Shown one piece after another: positions 54,673 through 63,082 of a DNA stretch of 64,000 nucleotides. Below the pieces are notes generated by a model that saw only the letters and a program-made list of their open reading frames with translations, made no database searches and was not told the origin of the DNA. Both the position numbers and the translations under genes were made by a program. Origin of the DNA: JAEUUM01 sp038326165 (GTDB lineage Bacteria > Bacteroidota > Bacteroidia > Chitinophagales > Saprospiraceae); assembly GCA_038326165.1 (NCBI GenBank), contig JBBQJT010000007.1, positions 1-64,000 of the forward strand, written 5' to 3'. The first letter of the stretch is position 1; every line of letters starts with the position of its first letter.

Positions 54673-57600
54673 TTAATTTTCTTCACATTCTTCGCCACCA
54701 ACCGAATCGCAATGATAAAGTCGTTGTTTGGGAGAGGTAAATTTTTCTGTAGCTCCTCCGGATTTTTTAAAGTTGATCATTTTTTGGATCAATCTGCTTC
54801 GTTCGGATTCAATTTCCAAGGTTTTCGCGATCATTTCTTTTCGATCAAACAATTTCATGCCATCAACAAAAGTATATTCTGCCATAGCATATACACTTAA
54901 GGGATCTGCAGACCACAAAACGATGTCTGCATCTTTTCCTTTTTCTATACTACCCATTTTGTTGTCAAGGTGAAGCAATTTAGCTGGATTCAAGGTTACG
55001 AATTTAAGTGCTTCAGTTGGAGCAATGTTTCCGTATTTCACCGCTTTTGCTGCTTCTTGATTCAGTCTTCTTGCCATTTCAGCATCGTCAGAGTTGAAAG
55101 CAGTGGTGACTCCAACATCGTGCAAGATTGCTCCGTTGTACGGGATAGCATCATAAACTTCATACTTATAAGCCCACCAATCACTGAATGATGATGCGCC
55201 AGCTCCATGTGCTTTCATTTTGTCGGCAACTTTGTAGCCTTCCAAAATATGGGTAAATGTGTTGACTCTGAATTTGTATCTGTCAGCCACTTTCATCAGC
55301 ATGTTAATTTCTGATTGAACGTAGGAATGGCAAGTAATGAATCTTTTGCTGCTCAATATTTCAACCATGGTTTCCATTTCAAGATCAGGGCGCAATGGGA
55401 AAGATCTTGCCTTATCTGCTTTGGCTTTCAAATAATCCTGGGCACGTGTAAAAGCATCTTCGTAAACTTGTTCTACTCCCATCCTAGTATCTGGAAAACG
55501 GCTATTGTTGTTACTTCTTGCGTTTTTGACATTCTCTCCCAAGGCAAATTTTATAAAACCATCCGCTCCTTGTATTTTCATATCTTCTGGAGCCATTCCC
55601 CAACGCAATTTGATCAGGGCCGACTGACCACCTATTGGATTGCAAGAGCCATGAAGCAGTTGTGCTGCTACAACTCCTCCAGAGAGTTGGCGGTATATAT
55701 TAACATCATCGCAATTGATTACATCGCCAATAGACACCTCGCCTGTATTAGCTTGTGTACATTCATTTACGCCACCTGCTATGGCAATGTGACTGTGTTC
55801 GTCAATGATACCTGGAGTCAGGTGTTTTCCTGATCCGTCGATAACTGTGGCACCATTTGACTTCAAATCTTTACCAATAGCCGCTATTTTGCCATCTTGA
55901 ATCAGCACATCGCTATTTTCCAATTTGGGCTTGTTGGTATTTGTCCATACTGTGGTATTTTTGATGAGGAAGTCATTTTGAACCGGCATAGCAGTAGTGC
56001 CCCATGCAGACCAAGGATAGGTTACTTGACTCAATATTGTTTGCAATACGGATGTATCAGGCTTATTTGGCTCCTGTTTGCCTGCTTCCAAATATTCCGC
56101 CGCCCAAGTAATCCAAGTACCGTCAGGTGCTTGACCAGAACCCCTCAATTTATTGCCATCTATCGAACCGTTGAGGCGGTAAGTTTCAGTCTTATTTTTT
56201 GGGGGACTGAAATTGAAGGCAACAAGATTCTTTTTGATAGACAGGTTGGCCTCCGTCTTTGAGGTGTCGCTATAAAAAATAGTACTTTTAATGCTAGAAC
56301 CATCCATTTTTATGGTCATGTTTAGGTTTTCTGCACCCAATTGCAATTTGTATTTTCCTTCTGCAATCGGAGTTTGAAGCTCCTGTTGAACCATAGGTTT
56401 CCCTCCTACCCATGTTTGGATGAGCTTTCCCTCTTTCGTAAAATAATCACCTTTGCAGACTATAAAGTTGGCTATTTTACCAGGATCCAATGAGCCCAAC
56501 TGGTCACCTAAGCCAATCCAATTAGCTGGATTGGAAGTCAGTGCTTTCAAAGCCTCTTTGGGGGTCAATCCAGCTTTGATAGCCGCCAATAACTTGGTTT
56601 TAAAGTCAGCAGTTTTCTTCAAACCATCGGTAGTTAATGAAATAGCAATACCATTTTTTATCATCGTGTTGGGATTGCCAGGAGCCAGTTCCCAATGGCG
56701 CAAGTCCTCCAAGTCTATATTCAAGGCTATATAGGGATCCTCAACTTCATAAGCCTCTGGAAAATTGAGCGGCATGATCAATTGTGTCAAGCCTGCTTTT
56801 TTCAAATCAACGACTCTCTGATATTCATTTACTCCGCCCTTAATGATGTAATTTTTGGAAAATTGCTTGGATAATTTCAATGCCCTCAAGTCTTGCAATT
56901 TATCACCACAATCAAATATTTGAGGCAATGACAACAATCCGTTCCACTCATTGAGTGAAATATTAAATTCTTCTTTATTCCCACCATTTTTATACCAATC
57001 GCCGTCCATGTATGTTTGACGCAACAATGCAATTGATCCCATTAATGATCCAGGATAATCTTGTTTGGATGTGCCTTTGTTGAATGACAGATGGTGGGCA
57101 GCCTTGTCTTTCACAATCAACAAGTTTTCTCTGTCATCACGAAGCAACACCACAGTTGAACTGCCGCGACTGATTCCATCCTTGCGATGTGTGTTGACAG
57201 CTCCAAATCCTAGTTCAGCCAACTCTCGAGCCTTGACTCCATCAGATTTGAAGTTTTGGTAGGCGTCATATTCGCTTCTCAAGGCTTCATTCCAACCAAA
57301 AGCCCCTTGTTTCATAGAAGACATTTGCCCACCATCTTCGAAGAAGCTGCGACCACTTTTTGTTTCTGGCAAACCGTAGGCACTATAGATATCTATGAAT
57401 GCTGGATAAATGAACTTCCCGGATGCATTAATTATAGTCGCATCGCCTGGAATTTTAAGGTCTTTACCCACAGCAATTATTTTACCTTCTTTGATGATCA
57501 AGGATGCGGAATCCAATATCCGGTCTGCGTCAAGAAAAATCTTTGCATTAGTAAATGCATAATGACTTTGTCTGGAATCCCAAACTCCATTTTGCGGGAA

Positions 57601-57723
57601 AGTAACTTGGGAAATGAGGGCTTGTGAAATGAGCATTCCAATCAAGGCCAAGGCGATATTTAATTTCACTATTTTAAAATTGTGGTCAAAAATAGGAACT
57701 GTTTTGGATATTTGGTTATTCAC
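54673..57723 (-). CDS. Exported double amidohydrolase, one degenerate and one apparently active domain
   Basis: 1016 residues from a GTG start; a hydrophobic leader lies at about 18-40. The first amidohydrolase-like domain (about 55-440) has IYPAFIDIYSAYG in place of PGxIDxHxH, so it lacks metal ligands. A beta-rich linker (about 450-580) follows. The second domain (about 600-985) keeps TPGIIDEHSHIA (HSH near 641), GHS-type and TCHSYVQSE (near 805) plus AFNSDDAEMARR (near 893, the metal/catalytic Asp). It probably hydrolyses a cyclic or peptide amide in the periplasm. The pair with the 428-residue gene downstream is a recurrent Bacteroidota arrangement. Confidence 0.82.
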   Translation of the reverse strand: MNNQISKTVPIFDHNFKIVKLNIALALIGMLISQALISQVTFPQNGVWDSRQSHYAFTNAKIFLDADRILDSASLIIKEGKIIAVGKDLKIPGDATIINASGKFIYPAFIDIYSAYGLPETKSGRSFFEDGGQMSSMKQGAFGWNEALRSEYDAYQNFKSDGVKARELAELGFGAVNTHRKDGISRGSSTVVLLRDDRENLLIVKDKAAHHLSFNKGTSKQDYPGSLMGSIALLRQTYMDGDWYKNGGNKEEFNISLNEWNGLLSLPQIFDCGDKLQDLRALKLSKQFSKNYIIKGGVNEYQRVVDLKKAGLTQLIMPLNFPEAYEVEDPYIALNIDLEDLRHWELAPGNPNTMIKNGIAISLTTDGLKKTADFKTKLLAAIKAGLTPKEALKALTSNPANWIGLGDQLGSLDPGKIANFIVCKGDYFTKEGKLIQTWVGGKPMVQQELQTPIAEGKYKLQLGAENLNMTIKMDGSSIKSTIFYSDTSKTEANLSIKKNLVAFNFSPPKNKTETYRLNGSIDGNKLRGSGQAPDGTWITWAAEYLEAGKQEPNKPDTSVLQTILSQVTYPWSAWGTTAMPVQNDFLIKNTTVWTNTNKPKLENSDVLIQDGKIAAIGKDLKSNGATVIDGSGKHLTPGIIDEHSHIAIAGGVNECTQANTGEVSIGDVINCDDVNIYRQLSGGVVAAQLLHGSCNPIGGQSALIKLRWGMAPEDMKIQGADGFIKFALGENVKNARSNNNSRFPDTRMGVEQVYEDAFTRAQDYLKAKADKARSFPLRPDLEMETMVEILSSKRFITCHSYVQSEINMLMKVADRYKFRVNTFTHILEGYKVADKMKAHGAGASSFSDWWAYKYEVYDAIPYNGAILHDVGVTTAFNSDDAEMARRLNQEAAKAVKYGNIAPTEALKFVTLNPAKLLHLDNKMGSIEKGKDADIVLWSADPLSVYAMAEYTFVDGMKLFDRKEMIAKTLEIESERSRLIQKMINFKKSGGATEKFTSPKQRLYHCDSVGGEECEEN

Positions 57724-57801
57724 CGTTGTCTCTTGACTATACTATTTGACTTATTCCGCTATTGGCGTGAAATTTGAAAGTAACAGATCAGAATCAATAA
57801 T

Positions 57802-58602
57802 ATGAAGATCACAATTGTAGGTTGCGGCAACATGGGCATGATCTATGCAAGGTCCTTTCTGAAGTACGGCTTAGTAGTTTCGGATAAACTGTTGCTTGTA
57901 GAAAAAAGTGAAGCGCGCAGAGATGAGCTATCAGCCTTAAATATTGGCAAAGTGACCATTCCGGATGATGTCTTGGTGCAGTCAAGTGACATTATTATAC
58001 TTGCAGTTAAGCCGCAGGATTTTGATGAATTGGCCCCTATTTTGAATAAAGTAATTTCAAGCAATAACTTGGTTATCAGCATCATGGCTGGTATTACCAT
58101 TCCATTTATTGAACAGGCATTGGGAACGTCCAGAGTGGTACGCGCCATGCCCAATTCACCTGCCCAGCTTGGCATGGGAATTACTGGTTATTCCTGTTCA
58201 GATCAACTATCACGGGAAGATATTTTACTTGCCGAAAACCTGCTTTCAACTACAGGAAGGTCAATTTATTTCAAGGAAGAACACATGTTGAATGCAGTAA
58301 CTGCCATCAGTGGAAGTGACCCAGCATACTTTTTCTATATTGTGAAATACATGGTTGAAGCAAGCAAACAGTTGGGAATAACCGAACACATTGCAAATAA
58401 CTTGGTTATGCAAACCATGCTTGGGGCATTTCACGTAATGAATGAAAAGAACAAGACTTTGGATGAGTTGATAGAAGCTGTGTCGTCCAAAGGAGGAACA
58501 ACCGAAGCAGCTTTTAGGGTCTTTAATGAGGCCCAATTGGGCGAAAACTTAGCCAAGGGAATTTTACAAGCATGCCATCGTGCTGAAGAATTGGCCAAAT
58601 AG
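57802..58602 (+). CDS. proC: Pyrroline-5-carboxylate reductase
   Basis: 266 residues. Rossmann start ITIVGCGNMGMIYARSFL (3-20); AVKPQDFDELAP (near 73); RVVRAMPNSPAQLGMGITGYS (near 112-132), and the C-terminal ProC signature AVTAISGSDPAYFFYIVKYM (near 165-184) and SSKGGTTEAAFRVF. It reduces pyrroline-5-carboxylate to proline with NAD(P)H. Complete; ends one base before a convergent gene. Confidence 0.95.
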   Translation: MKITIVGCGNMGMIYARSFLKYGLVVSDKLLLVEKSEARRDELSALNIGKVTIPDDVLVQSSDIIILAVKPQDFDELAPILNKVISSNNLVISIMAGITIPFIEQALGTSRVVRAMPNSPAQLGMGITGYSCSDQLSREDILLAENLLSTTGRSIYFKEEHMLNAVTAISGSDPAYFFYIVKYMVEASKQLGITEHIANNLVMQTMLGAFHVMNEKNKTLDELIEAVSSKGGTTEAAFRVFNEAQLGENLAKGILQACHRAEELAK

Positions 58603-59022
58603 CTACCAGTTAGCTAGTTCCATCATGATTAACTTTTTGGAATCCCATTTGAATTTGGCGTCATTAAACTCAGGTTTCTTCCACTTCGAAACAACTTTAT
58701 TGCTGAATCCAAATGCTTCCTTGGGGATGCCCAACAGATTGGTATCCAATTTATCATTGCCATTGATGTCTTGAAATATCGCAATTGCTATTTCATGTCT
58801 TGTGTTCTTAGGTAATTGGACACTGAAGCCCTGCAGGGCTTGTTCCCGAGTTACGACTTTTGAGACCAGACGATTGTCAGTCAAAAAATCTTTTCGCTGA
58901 TCTGTTATGGCCACAAACACTTTGCCTTTGGTGCCGACATTACTAACTTTAATTTGAATTGTTTCTTGTGCTTCTGACCATTTCCCAATGAAAAGCAAGC
59001 AGATGGTGATCAAATATTTCAT
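58603..59022 (-). CDS. DUF2141 exported protein
   Basis: 139 residues from ATG 59022, which gives the signal peptide MKYLITICLLFIGKWSEAQ; ATG 59070 would put a non-hydrophobic stretch ahead of it. The body is a beta-sandwich with VSNVGTKGKVFVAITDQRKDFL, AIAIFQDINGNDKLDTNLLGIPKEAFGFSN (near 75-104), the DUF2141 signature with a Ca-like D-x-N-x-N-x-K loop. Function is unknown; likely periplasmic or surface. Confidence 0.85.
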   Translation of the reverse strand: MKYLITICLLFIGKWSEAQETIQIKVSNVGTKGKVFVAITDQRKDFLTDNRLVSKVVTREQALQGFSVQLPKNTRHEIAIAIFQDINGNDKLDTNLLGIPKEAFGFSNKVVSKWKKPEFNDAKFKWDSKKLIMMELANW

Positions 59023-59083
59023 GCAAATATGCTTAATTTTGCCTTGATGGCCCTTGATTGTGAATTTCATGTCCCAAAATTAA

Positions 59084-59113
59084 TTTGTAAACCACTTTTT
59101 TTTGCGACTTTTG
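59084..59113 (+). promoter_or_regulatory. Promoter of the HD-domain gene
   Basis: TTTG (59084-59087), 18 bases, then GACTTTTG (59106-59113), one mismatch to TAnnTTTG. The element ends 4 bases before the in-frame GTG at 59118 and 7 before ATG 59121, so the mRNA would be leaderless or nearly so. Confidence 0.6.
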
Positions 59114-59117
59114 CACT

Positions 59118-60308
59118 GTGATGATAAATGAATTAGTAAAAGTAGCTGAATCACAAGCTAAACAATGGATTTCGCAAGAAGTTGACCCAAAATATGTATT
59201 TCATGATTTGGGACATACTCAAAGCGTGGTGGACGCATGCAAAAAACTTGCTGTAGAAGCAAATCTTGGTGATGAAGCTACCTCAAAGTTATTGATAGCT
59301 GCTTGGTTTCATGACAATGGATATGCCGAAGGGCCTATTGATCATGAAATGCGTGGTGCTGCAATTGCTTGGGATTTTTTGGCTGCTCACGAGGTGGAAG
59401 AGTCAATCATGAAGGAAATATGCGACGCAATACTCGCCACGAAAATATCGCAACAGCCATTTGATAAAATATCTTCTTTGCTCTGTGATGCTGATTTAAG
59501 CCATTTGGGTGATCCCAAACTCGAATTCAGGAATGACTTACTAAGAAATGAACTTCAAAATTTGGGAACCAGTTTTACGGATGAAGAATGGTTGAAATTC
59601 GAACTGGGTTTTGTGCGAGACCATCAATATCATACTGATGAAGCTCAGAATCTCTACGGCCAAAACAGGCAATTATTTCAAGAAAAATTAGAACATCAAC
59701 TGCAATCCTTGCAACCAGTAATTCAAAATGAACCCATGGCGGAAGAGATTGAAGAAGAAGAATTCAAGAAAGAAAAGCTCAACAAGCTGGGAAGAGGGGT
59801 AGAGACTATGTATAAGGTAACTTATGAAACCCATTTGAATCTGAATTCACTTGCAGACAACAAAGCGCACATCATGTTGACGGTGAATTCAATCATATTT
59901 TCATCGGCAGTGTCATTTCTGATTCCAAAATGGGATCAAAAATGGATGATATTTCCATCTATTGTCCTACTGGGAACAGCCTTGCTATCAGGATTTTATG
60001 CTATATTAACCATTAAGCCAAAGATTATCAAAGGAGGTGTCAAGAAAGAAGACGTGCTGAATAAAACTGCCGATTTGTTGTTTTTTAGCAATTATACCCA
60101 GATCAGCATTGAAGATTATGAATGGGCCATTCGACATATGATCAAGGACCCTGATTACGTTTATAAAACCATGACGCGAACCCTTTATTTTTTAGGTCAG
60201 GTGTTGACCAAGAAATACAAATTCTTGAATCTTTGCTATTCGGTTTTTATCTATGGACTACTCATGACAGTGATCTTTTTTCTTCTATTTTGGTTAATGT
60301 ATAAGTAA
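59118..60308 (+). CDS. HD-domain phosphohydrolase fused to a Pycsar-effector-like membrane module
   Basis: 396 residues (GTG 59118; ATG 59121 gives 395). The N-terminal HD domain (about 20-190) has FHDLGHTQSVV (29-39), WFHDNGY (67-73) and LLCDADLSHLGD, giving the H..HD..D metal set of the family. A Glu/Lys-rich linker (about 210-232) leads to RGVETMYKVTYETHLNLNSLADNKAHIMLTVN (232-263, written here in family order R..L..ADNKA), then two membrane helices (about 263-283 and 288-312), a cytoplasmic region and a strong C-terminal helix pair (about 370-396). ADNKA-x-I followed by a membrane hairpin is the mark of DUF5706/PycTM effectors of Pycsar antiphage defence. No cyclase gene is near. Function may be nucleotide hydrolysis, sensing, or defence. 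Confidence 0.78.
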   Translation: MMINELVKVAESQAKQWISQEVDPKYVFHDLGHTQSVVDACKKLAVEANLGDEATSKLLIAAWFHDNGYAEGPIDHEMRGAAIAWDFLAAHEVEESIMKEICDAILATKISQQPFDKISSLLCDADLSHLGDPKLEFRNDLLRNELQNLGTSFTDEEWLKFELGFVRDHQYHTDEAQNLYGQNRQLFQEKLEHQLQSLQPVIQNEPMAEEIEEEEFKKEKLNKLGRGVETMYKVTYETHLNLNSLADNKAHIMLTVNSIIFSSAVSFLIPKWDQKWMIFPSIVLLGTALLSGFYAILTIKPKIIKGGVKKEDVLNKTADLLFFSNYTQISIEDYEWAIRHMIKDPDYVYKTMTRTLYFLGQVLTKKYKFLNLCYSVFIYGLLMTVIFFLLFWLMYK

Positions 60309-60320
60309 ATAAAATTTATT

Positions 60321-60845
60321 ATGATTTCTGAAAAAATGGCAACTGCCCTCAATAAGCAAATTGAACTGGAAGCTTATGCATCGTTTCTGTATTTGAGTAT
60401 GGCAAGCTGGTGCGACAATGAAGGATTGGAAGGTTGCGCAGCATTCATGCACAGGCAAAGTGTAGAGGAGCGTGAGCACATGTTGCGAATCTTCAATTAT
60501 ATTTCTGAAATCAACGGACATGCTATAGCTCCAGGTATTACTCAACCTCCATCATCTTGGGATTCGGTTCAGATCCTGCTTGAAAATGTTTATGAGCACG
60601 AACAGAAAGTAACACGTTCTATCAATGAGTTGGTGTATTTATCCAATGCCGAAAAAGATTATACCACCTTGAACTTCTTGCAATGGTACATTACTGAGCA
60701 GAGAGAAGAGGAGGCATTGATGCGCAGTATTTTGGATAAAATCAAATTAATAGGTACAGGACCAATGTCTCTCTATTACATCGATAAAGAAATTCAAAAA
60801 ATCAACGCTACAGAACTTTCTGCGGAAGCATCTGAAGAAGGGTAA
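60321..60845 (+). CDS. ftnA: Ferritin (non-haem)
   Basis: 174 residues, four-helix bundle. Ferroxidase residues are visible: Glu in QIELEAYASFLYL (near 16), EEREH (near 49-53), and EQKVTRSINELV (near 94), with QWYITEQREEEALMRSILDK (near 122-141) as helix D. It stores iron as a 24-mer and detoxifies Fe(II). It starts 12 bases after the HD gene and may share its transcript. Convergent with the next gene. Confidence 0.93.
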   Translation: MISEKMATALNKQIELEAYASFLYLSMASWCDNEGLEGCAAFMHRQSVEEREHMLRIFNYISEINGHAIAPGITQPPSSWDSVQILLENVYEHEQKVTRSINELVYLSNAEKDYTTLNFLQWYITEQREEEALMRSILDKIKLIGTGPMSLYYIDKEIQKINATELSAEASEEG

Positions 60846-60867
60846 TTATCTCTTTAGATGTCGATCT

Positions 60868-62676
60868 TTACATCTTACCTTCCTTGATCAGACGGATATA
60901 ATTGGGAATTATTTCCAATGGCTTATCAAGCACATCACTCAATGCACAGATGAAGGAGTCTGGTTTTCGAATTGATAATGCATAAGCCATAGGTTCCACA
61001 TCATCTGAAATGTATTCATAACTTGCATTGGGATTGTGACTCTTAATGCCTTCAACCAAAAAGCCCACAATCTCTTCATCTGTTCTACCACGCAAGAACT
61101 TTCTTTGGCTGATGATGATGTGGTCAAACATTTGAGCACTTAAGCTGCCAAGTTCAAGGAGATCTGAATCTCTTCGATCACCAGTCCCGGTGATAATGCC
61201 AATTTTGAAAGGTGAAGAGAGCGTATAAACAAAATCACGGATGCCTCTAAATCCATCGGGATTGTGAGCAAAATCAATCATAATGTGGCCATCGCCGTAG
61301 TCAAATACATTTAGTCTACCAGGAGTTTGTTCGGCTGAAGGAAAGAAACTTGCCATTCCCCGTCCAATTTGGTCAGCGTTTAAGCCATAAATGGAACAGG
61401 CTAAAGTAGCGGCCAATGCATTTTGAACCATAAAAGAAACTCTACCACCAAAAGTGATTGGAATATTTTCAACATCGGCCACTGGAATTCTTGAATCACC
61501 CTTCAGAATGGTAATAATGCCATTGTCACTGACACAAGCCAGTCCGCCCTTGGAGATGTGGTTTTGTATGGAAGTGTTTGATTCGTCCATTGCAAAAAAG
61601 GCCTTGTTGAATTTGGATTTCATGCCCAGGAGCAAGGCGTATTCATTTTCGGCATTACAGACAGCATAACCGCCTTCTTTCAAAACATCAATAATAATTC
61701 CTTTGGCTGATGCGAGTTCTGCTAAGGTGTGGATGTCAGAAAGTCCCAAATGATCCTCCTGAATATTGGTAATTACCGCAATATCGCATTGATCAAAACC
61801 CAATCCTGCTCTAACTATGCCACCACGAGCGCACTCGAGGATTGCAGCTTCTATTCGCGGATCTCCCAGTGCAATTTGTGCACTCATTGGCCCAGTGGTG
61901 TCACCTTTATCCACCATTTCATCACCGACATAAATGCCATCACTGGTCGTAAAACCGGCCACGATGCCACTCTCTTTAAGCACATGTGCAATAAGGCGGG
62001 TAGTGGTAGTTTTTCCATTGGTACCTGTCACTGCAATAATAGGAATACGTGCCTTGGTAGGTTCAGGAAATAAGCTTTTTAAAAATTCAATTGCCGAAAT
62101 ATCCTTGGGCGGGTATGTTGCCGAGGCTGCAAATGACAATTTCTTGGCGTGAATGCCATAGCCCAATTGAATCAGTCTTTCTTTCTCTTGCAATAGATAA
62201 GGTATGTCCAATGACTTAGCACCCTTGATCAAGAATTCAGTAAATTCATCCAATTTATTCCGAGCTGCGGTGGACCTCAATTCTTTTATTAAGAAGTTTA
62301 GATCAATTGCTTCATTCTTTAAAGTTGATTCTAAGATATAAACCGCAAGCTTTGCGGATTCCTTGCCGGTGTCTTCATCAAGGTATTCGAAAACCACATT
62401 GGTGACCTCCGTTTCAATCGTTGTTTTGGTCAAATAGAAGCCAACAGCGTGTCCACATTCCTGTTGCAATCGCAGAGCCAAAGCTCCAACAAAATCAGCC
62501 AAACCTTTTGGTTTTTCTGAAATAGGACTTGGAAAAATCTGATTGAGATCATTGTACATACGCTCAAATACTGATTCATTATCAAGCTCAATTTCTAGTC
62601 TTAATTGTATTAACTTGGGATGTTGAATACTCCAAATATTAGGACCTCGGTGTGCTTGAATATTGATTGATTTCAT
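60868..62676 (-). CDS. Cyanophycin-synthetase-like Mur ligase without an ATP-grasp core
   Basis: 602 residues. The N-terminal CphA domain is present (about 1-170, RGPNIWSIQHPKLIQLRLEI; ECGHAVGFYLTKT). The next segment, IPYLLQEKERLIQLGYG (near 178-194), is the edge that normally leads into ATP-grasp, but only about 30 residues follow before the Mur ligase domain begins at IIAVTGTNGKTTTTRLIAHV (near 217). The Mur part is full length, with ILECARGGIVRAGLGF, NIQEDHLG, DFAHNPDGF and RKFLRGRTDEEI. Standard CphA is about 875 residues, so the ~220-residue ATP-grasp lobe is missing. It may act with a full CphA elsewhere, or have a different ligase role. Confidence 0.8.
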   Translation of the reverse strand: MKSINIQAHRGPNIWSIQHPKLIQLRLEIELDNESVFERMYNDLNQIFPSPISEKPKGLADFVGALALRLQQECGHAVGFYLTKTTIETEVTNVVFEYLDEDTGKESAKLAVYILESTLKNEAIDLNFLIKELRSTAARNKLDEFTEFLIKGAKSLDIPYLLQEKERLIQLGYGIHAKKLSFAASATYPPKDISAIEFLKSLFPEPTKARIPIIAVTGTNGKTTTTRLIAHVLKESGIVAGFTTSDGIYVGDEMVDKGDTTGPMSAQIALGDPRIEAAILECARGGIVRAGLGFDQCDIAVITNIQEDHLGLSDIHTLAELASAKGIIIDVLKEGGYAVCNAENEYALLLGMKSKFNKAFFAMDESNTSIQNHISKGGLACVSDNGIITILKGDSRIPVADVENIPITFGGRVSFMVQNALAATLACSIYGLNADQIGRGMASFFPSAEQTPGRLNVFDYGDGHIMIDFAHNPDGFRGIRDFVYTLSSPFKIGIITGTGDRRDSDLLELGSLSAQMFDHIIISQRKFLRGRTDEEIVGFLVEGIKSHNPNASYEYISDDVEPMAYALSIRKPDSFICALSDVLDKPLEIIPNYIRLIKEGKM

Positions 62677-63082
62677 CTTAAGATCTTAGCTTCTTCAATT
62701 TTGCCCCAATTTATGTCTTTTGTTGGATTATTAATGATGGAGGTCTTAATTTTTTGAAAAGTTCAAAACAAATTCAACAATTCAGCTAATCATAATCTGT
62801 CATGAAAAAAAGCATTTCAGCTTAAACCCAAAAACCAGATCAGCAGATTTTGCCTCTAAGCAAAGCCTCATGAGATGATGAAAAAAACAGTTTTTGCCGA
62901 CTTTAGAGCCCTGACATTTTAACAAATTGTCAAGGGGTTTTCACCCAACAAAATATTGAGTTTCATCCATGTTTTTGCTGATTCCGCACAGAATGGTATT
63001 TGGGTTAAAGCGCACACAAGCTTGGCAATAGTGGAAGACCCAAACAATACGCGTACTTTTGTGCTATATTTTAATTTTCAGT
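62677..63082. other. Gene-free divergent region
   Basis: Lies between the minus-strand Mur ligase gene and the plus-strand helicase gene and should hold both promoters. It contains TTAAACCCAAAAA at 62822-62834, shared with the palindrome at 36703, and TACTTTTG at 63054-63061, a -7 element for the helicase without a well-placed TTG. No gene seen. Confidence 0.5.

Noticed and set aside
54970..57627. Several plus-strand open frames of 60-170 codons
   Set aside because: Shadows of the 1016-residue amidohydrolase gene on the minus strand; no start signals or domains.
59118..60308. A complete Pycsar defence operon
   Set aside because: No pyrimidine cyclase or other defence gene lies within several kilobases, so only the effector-like module can be claimed.
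62930..62990. Hairpin-like CCCTGACA ... TGTCAAGGGG as a riboswitch or terminator
   Set aside because: The arms pair only with a bulge, lie between divergent genes and have no T run; not strong enough to call.
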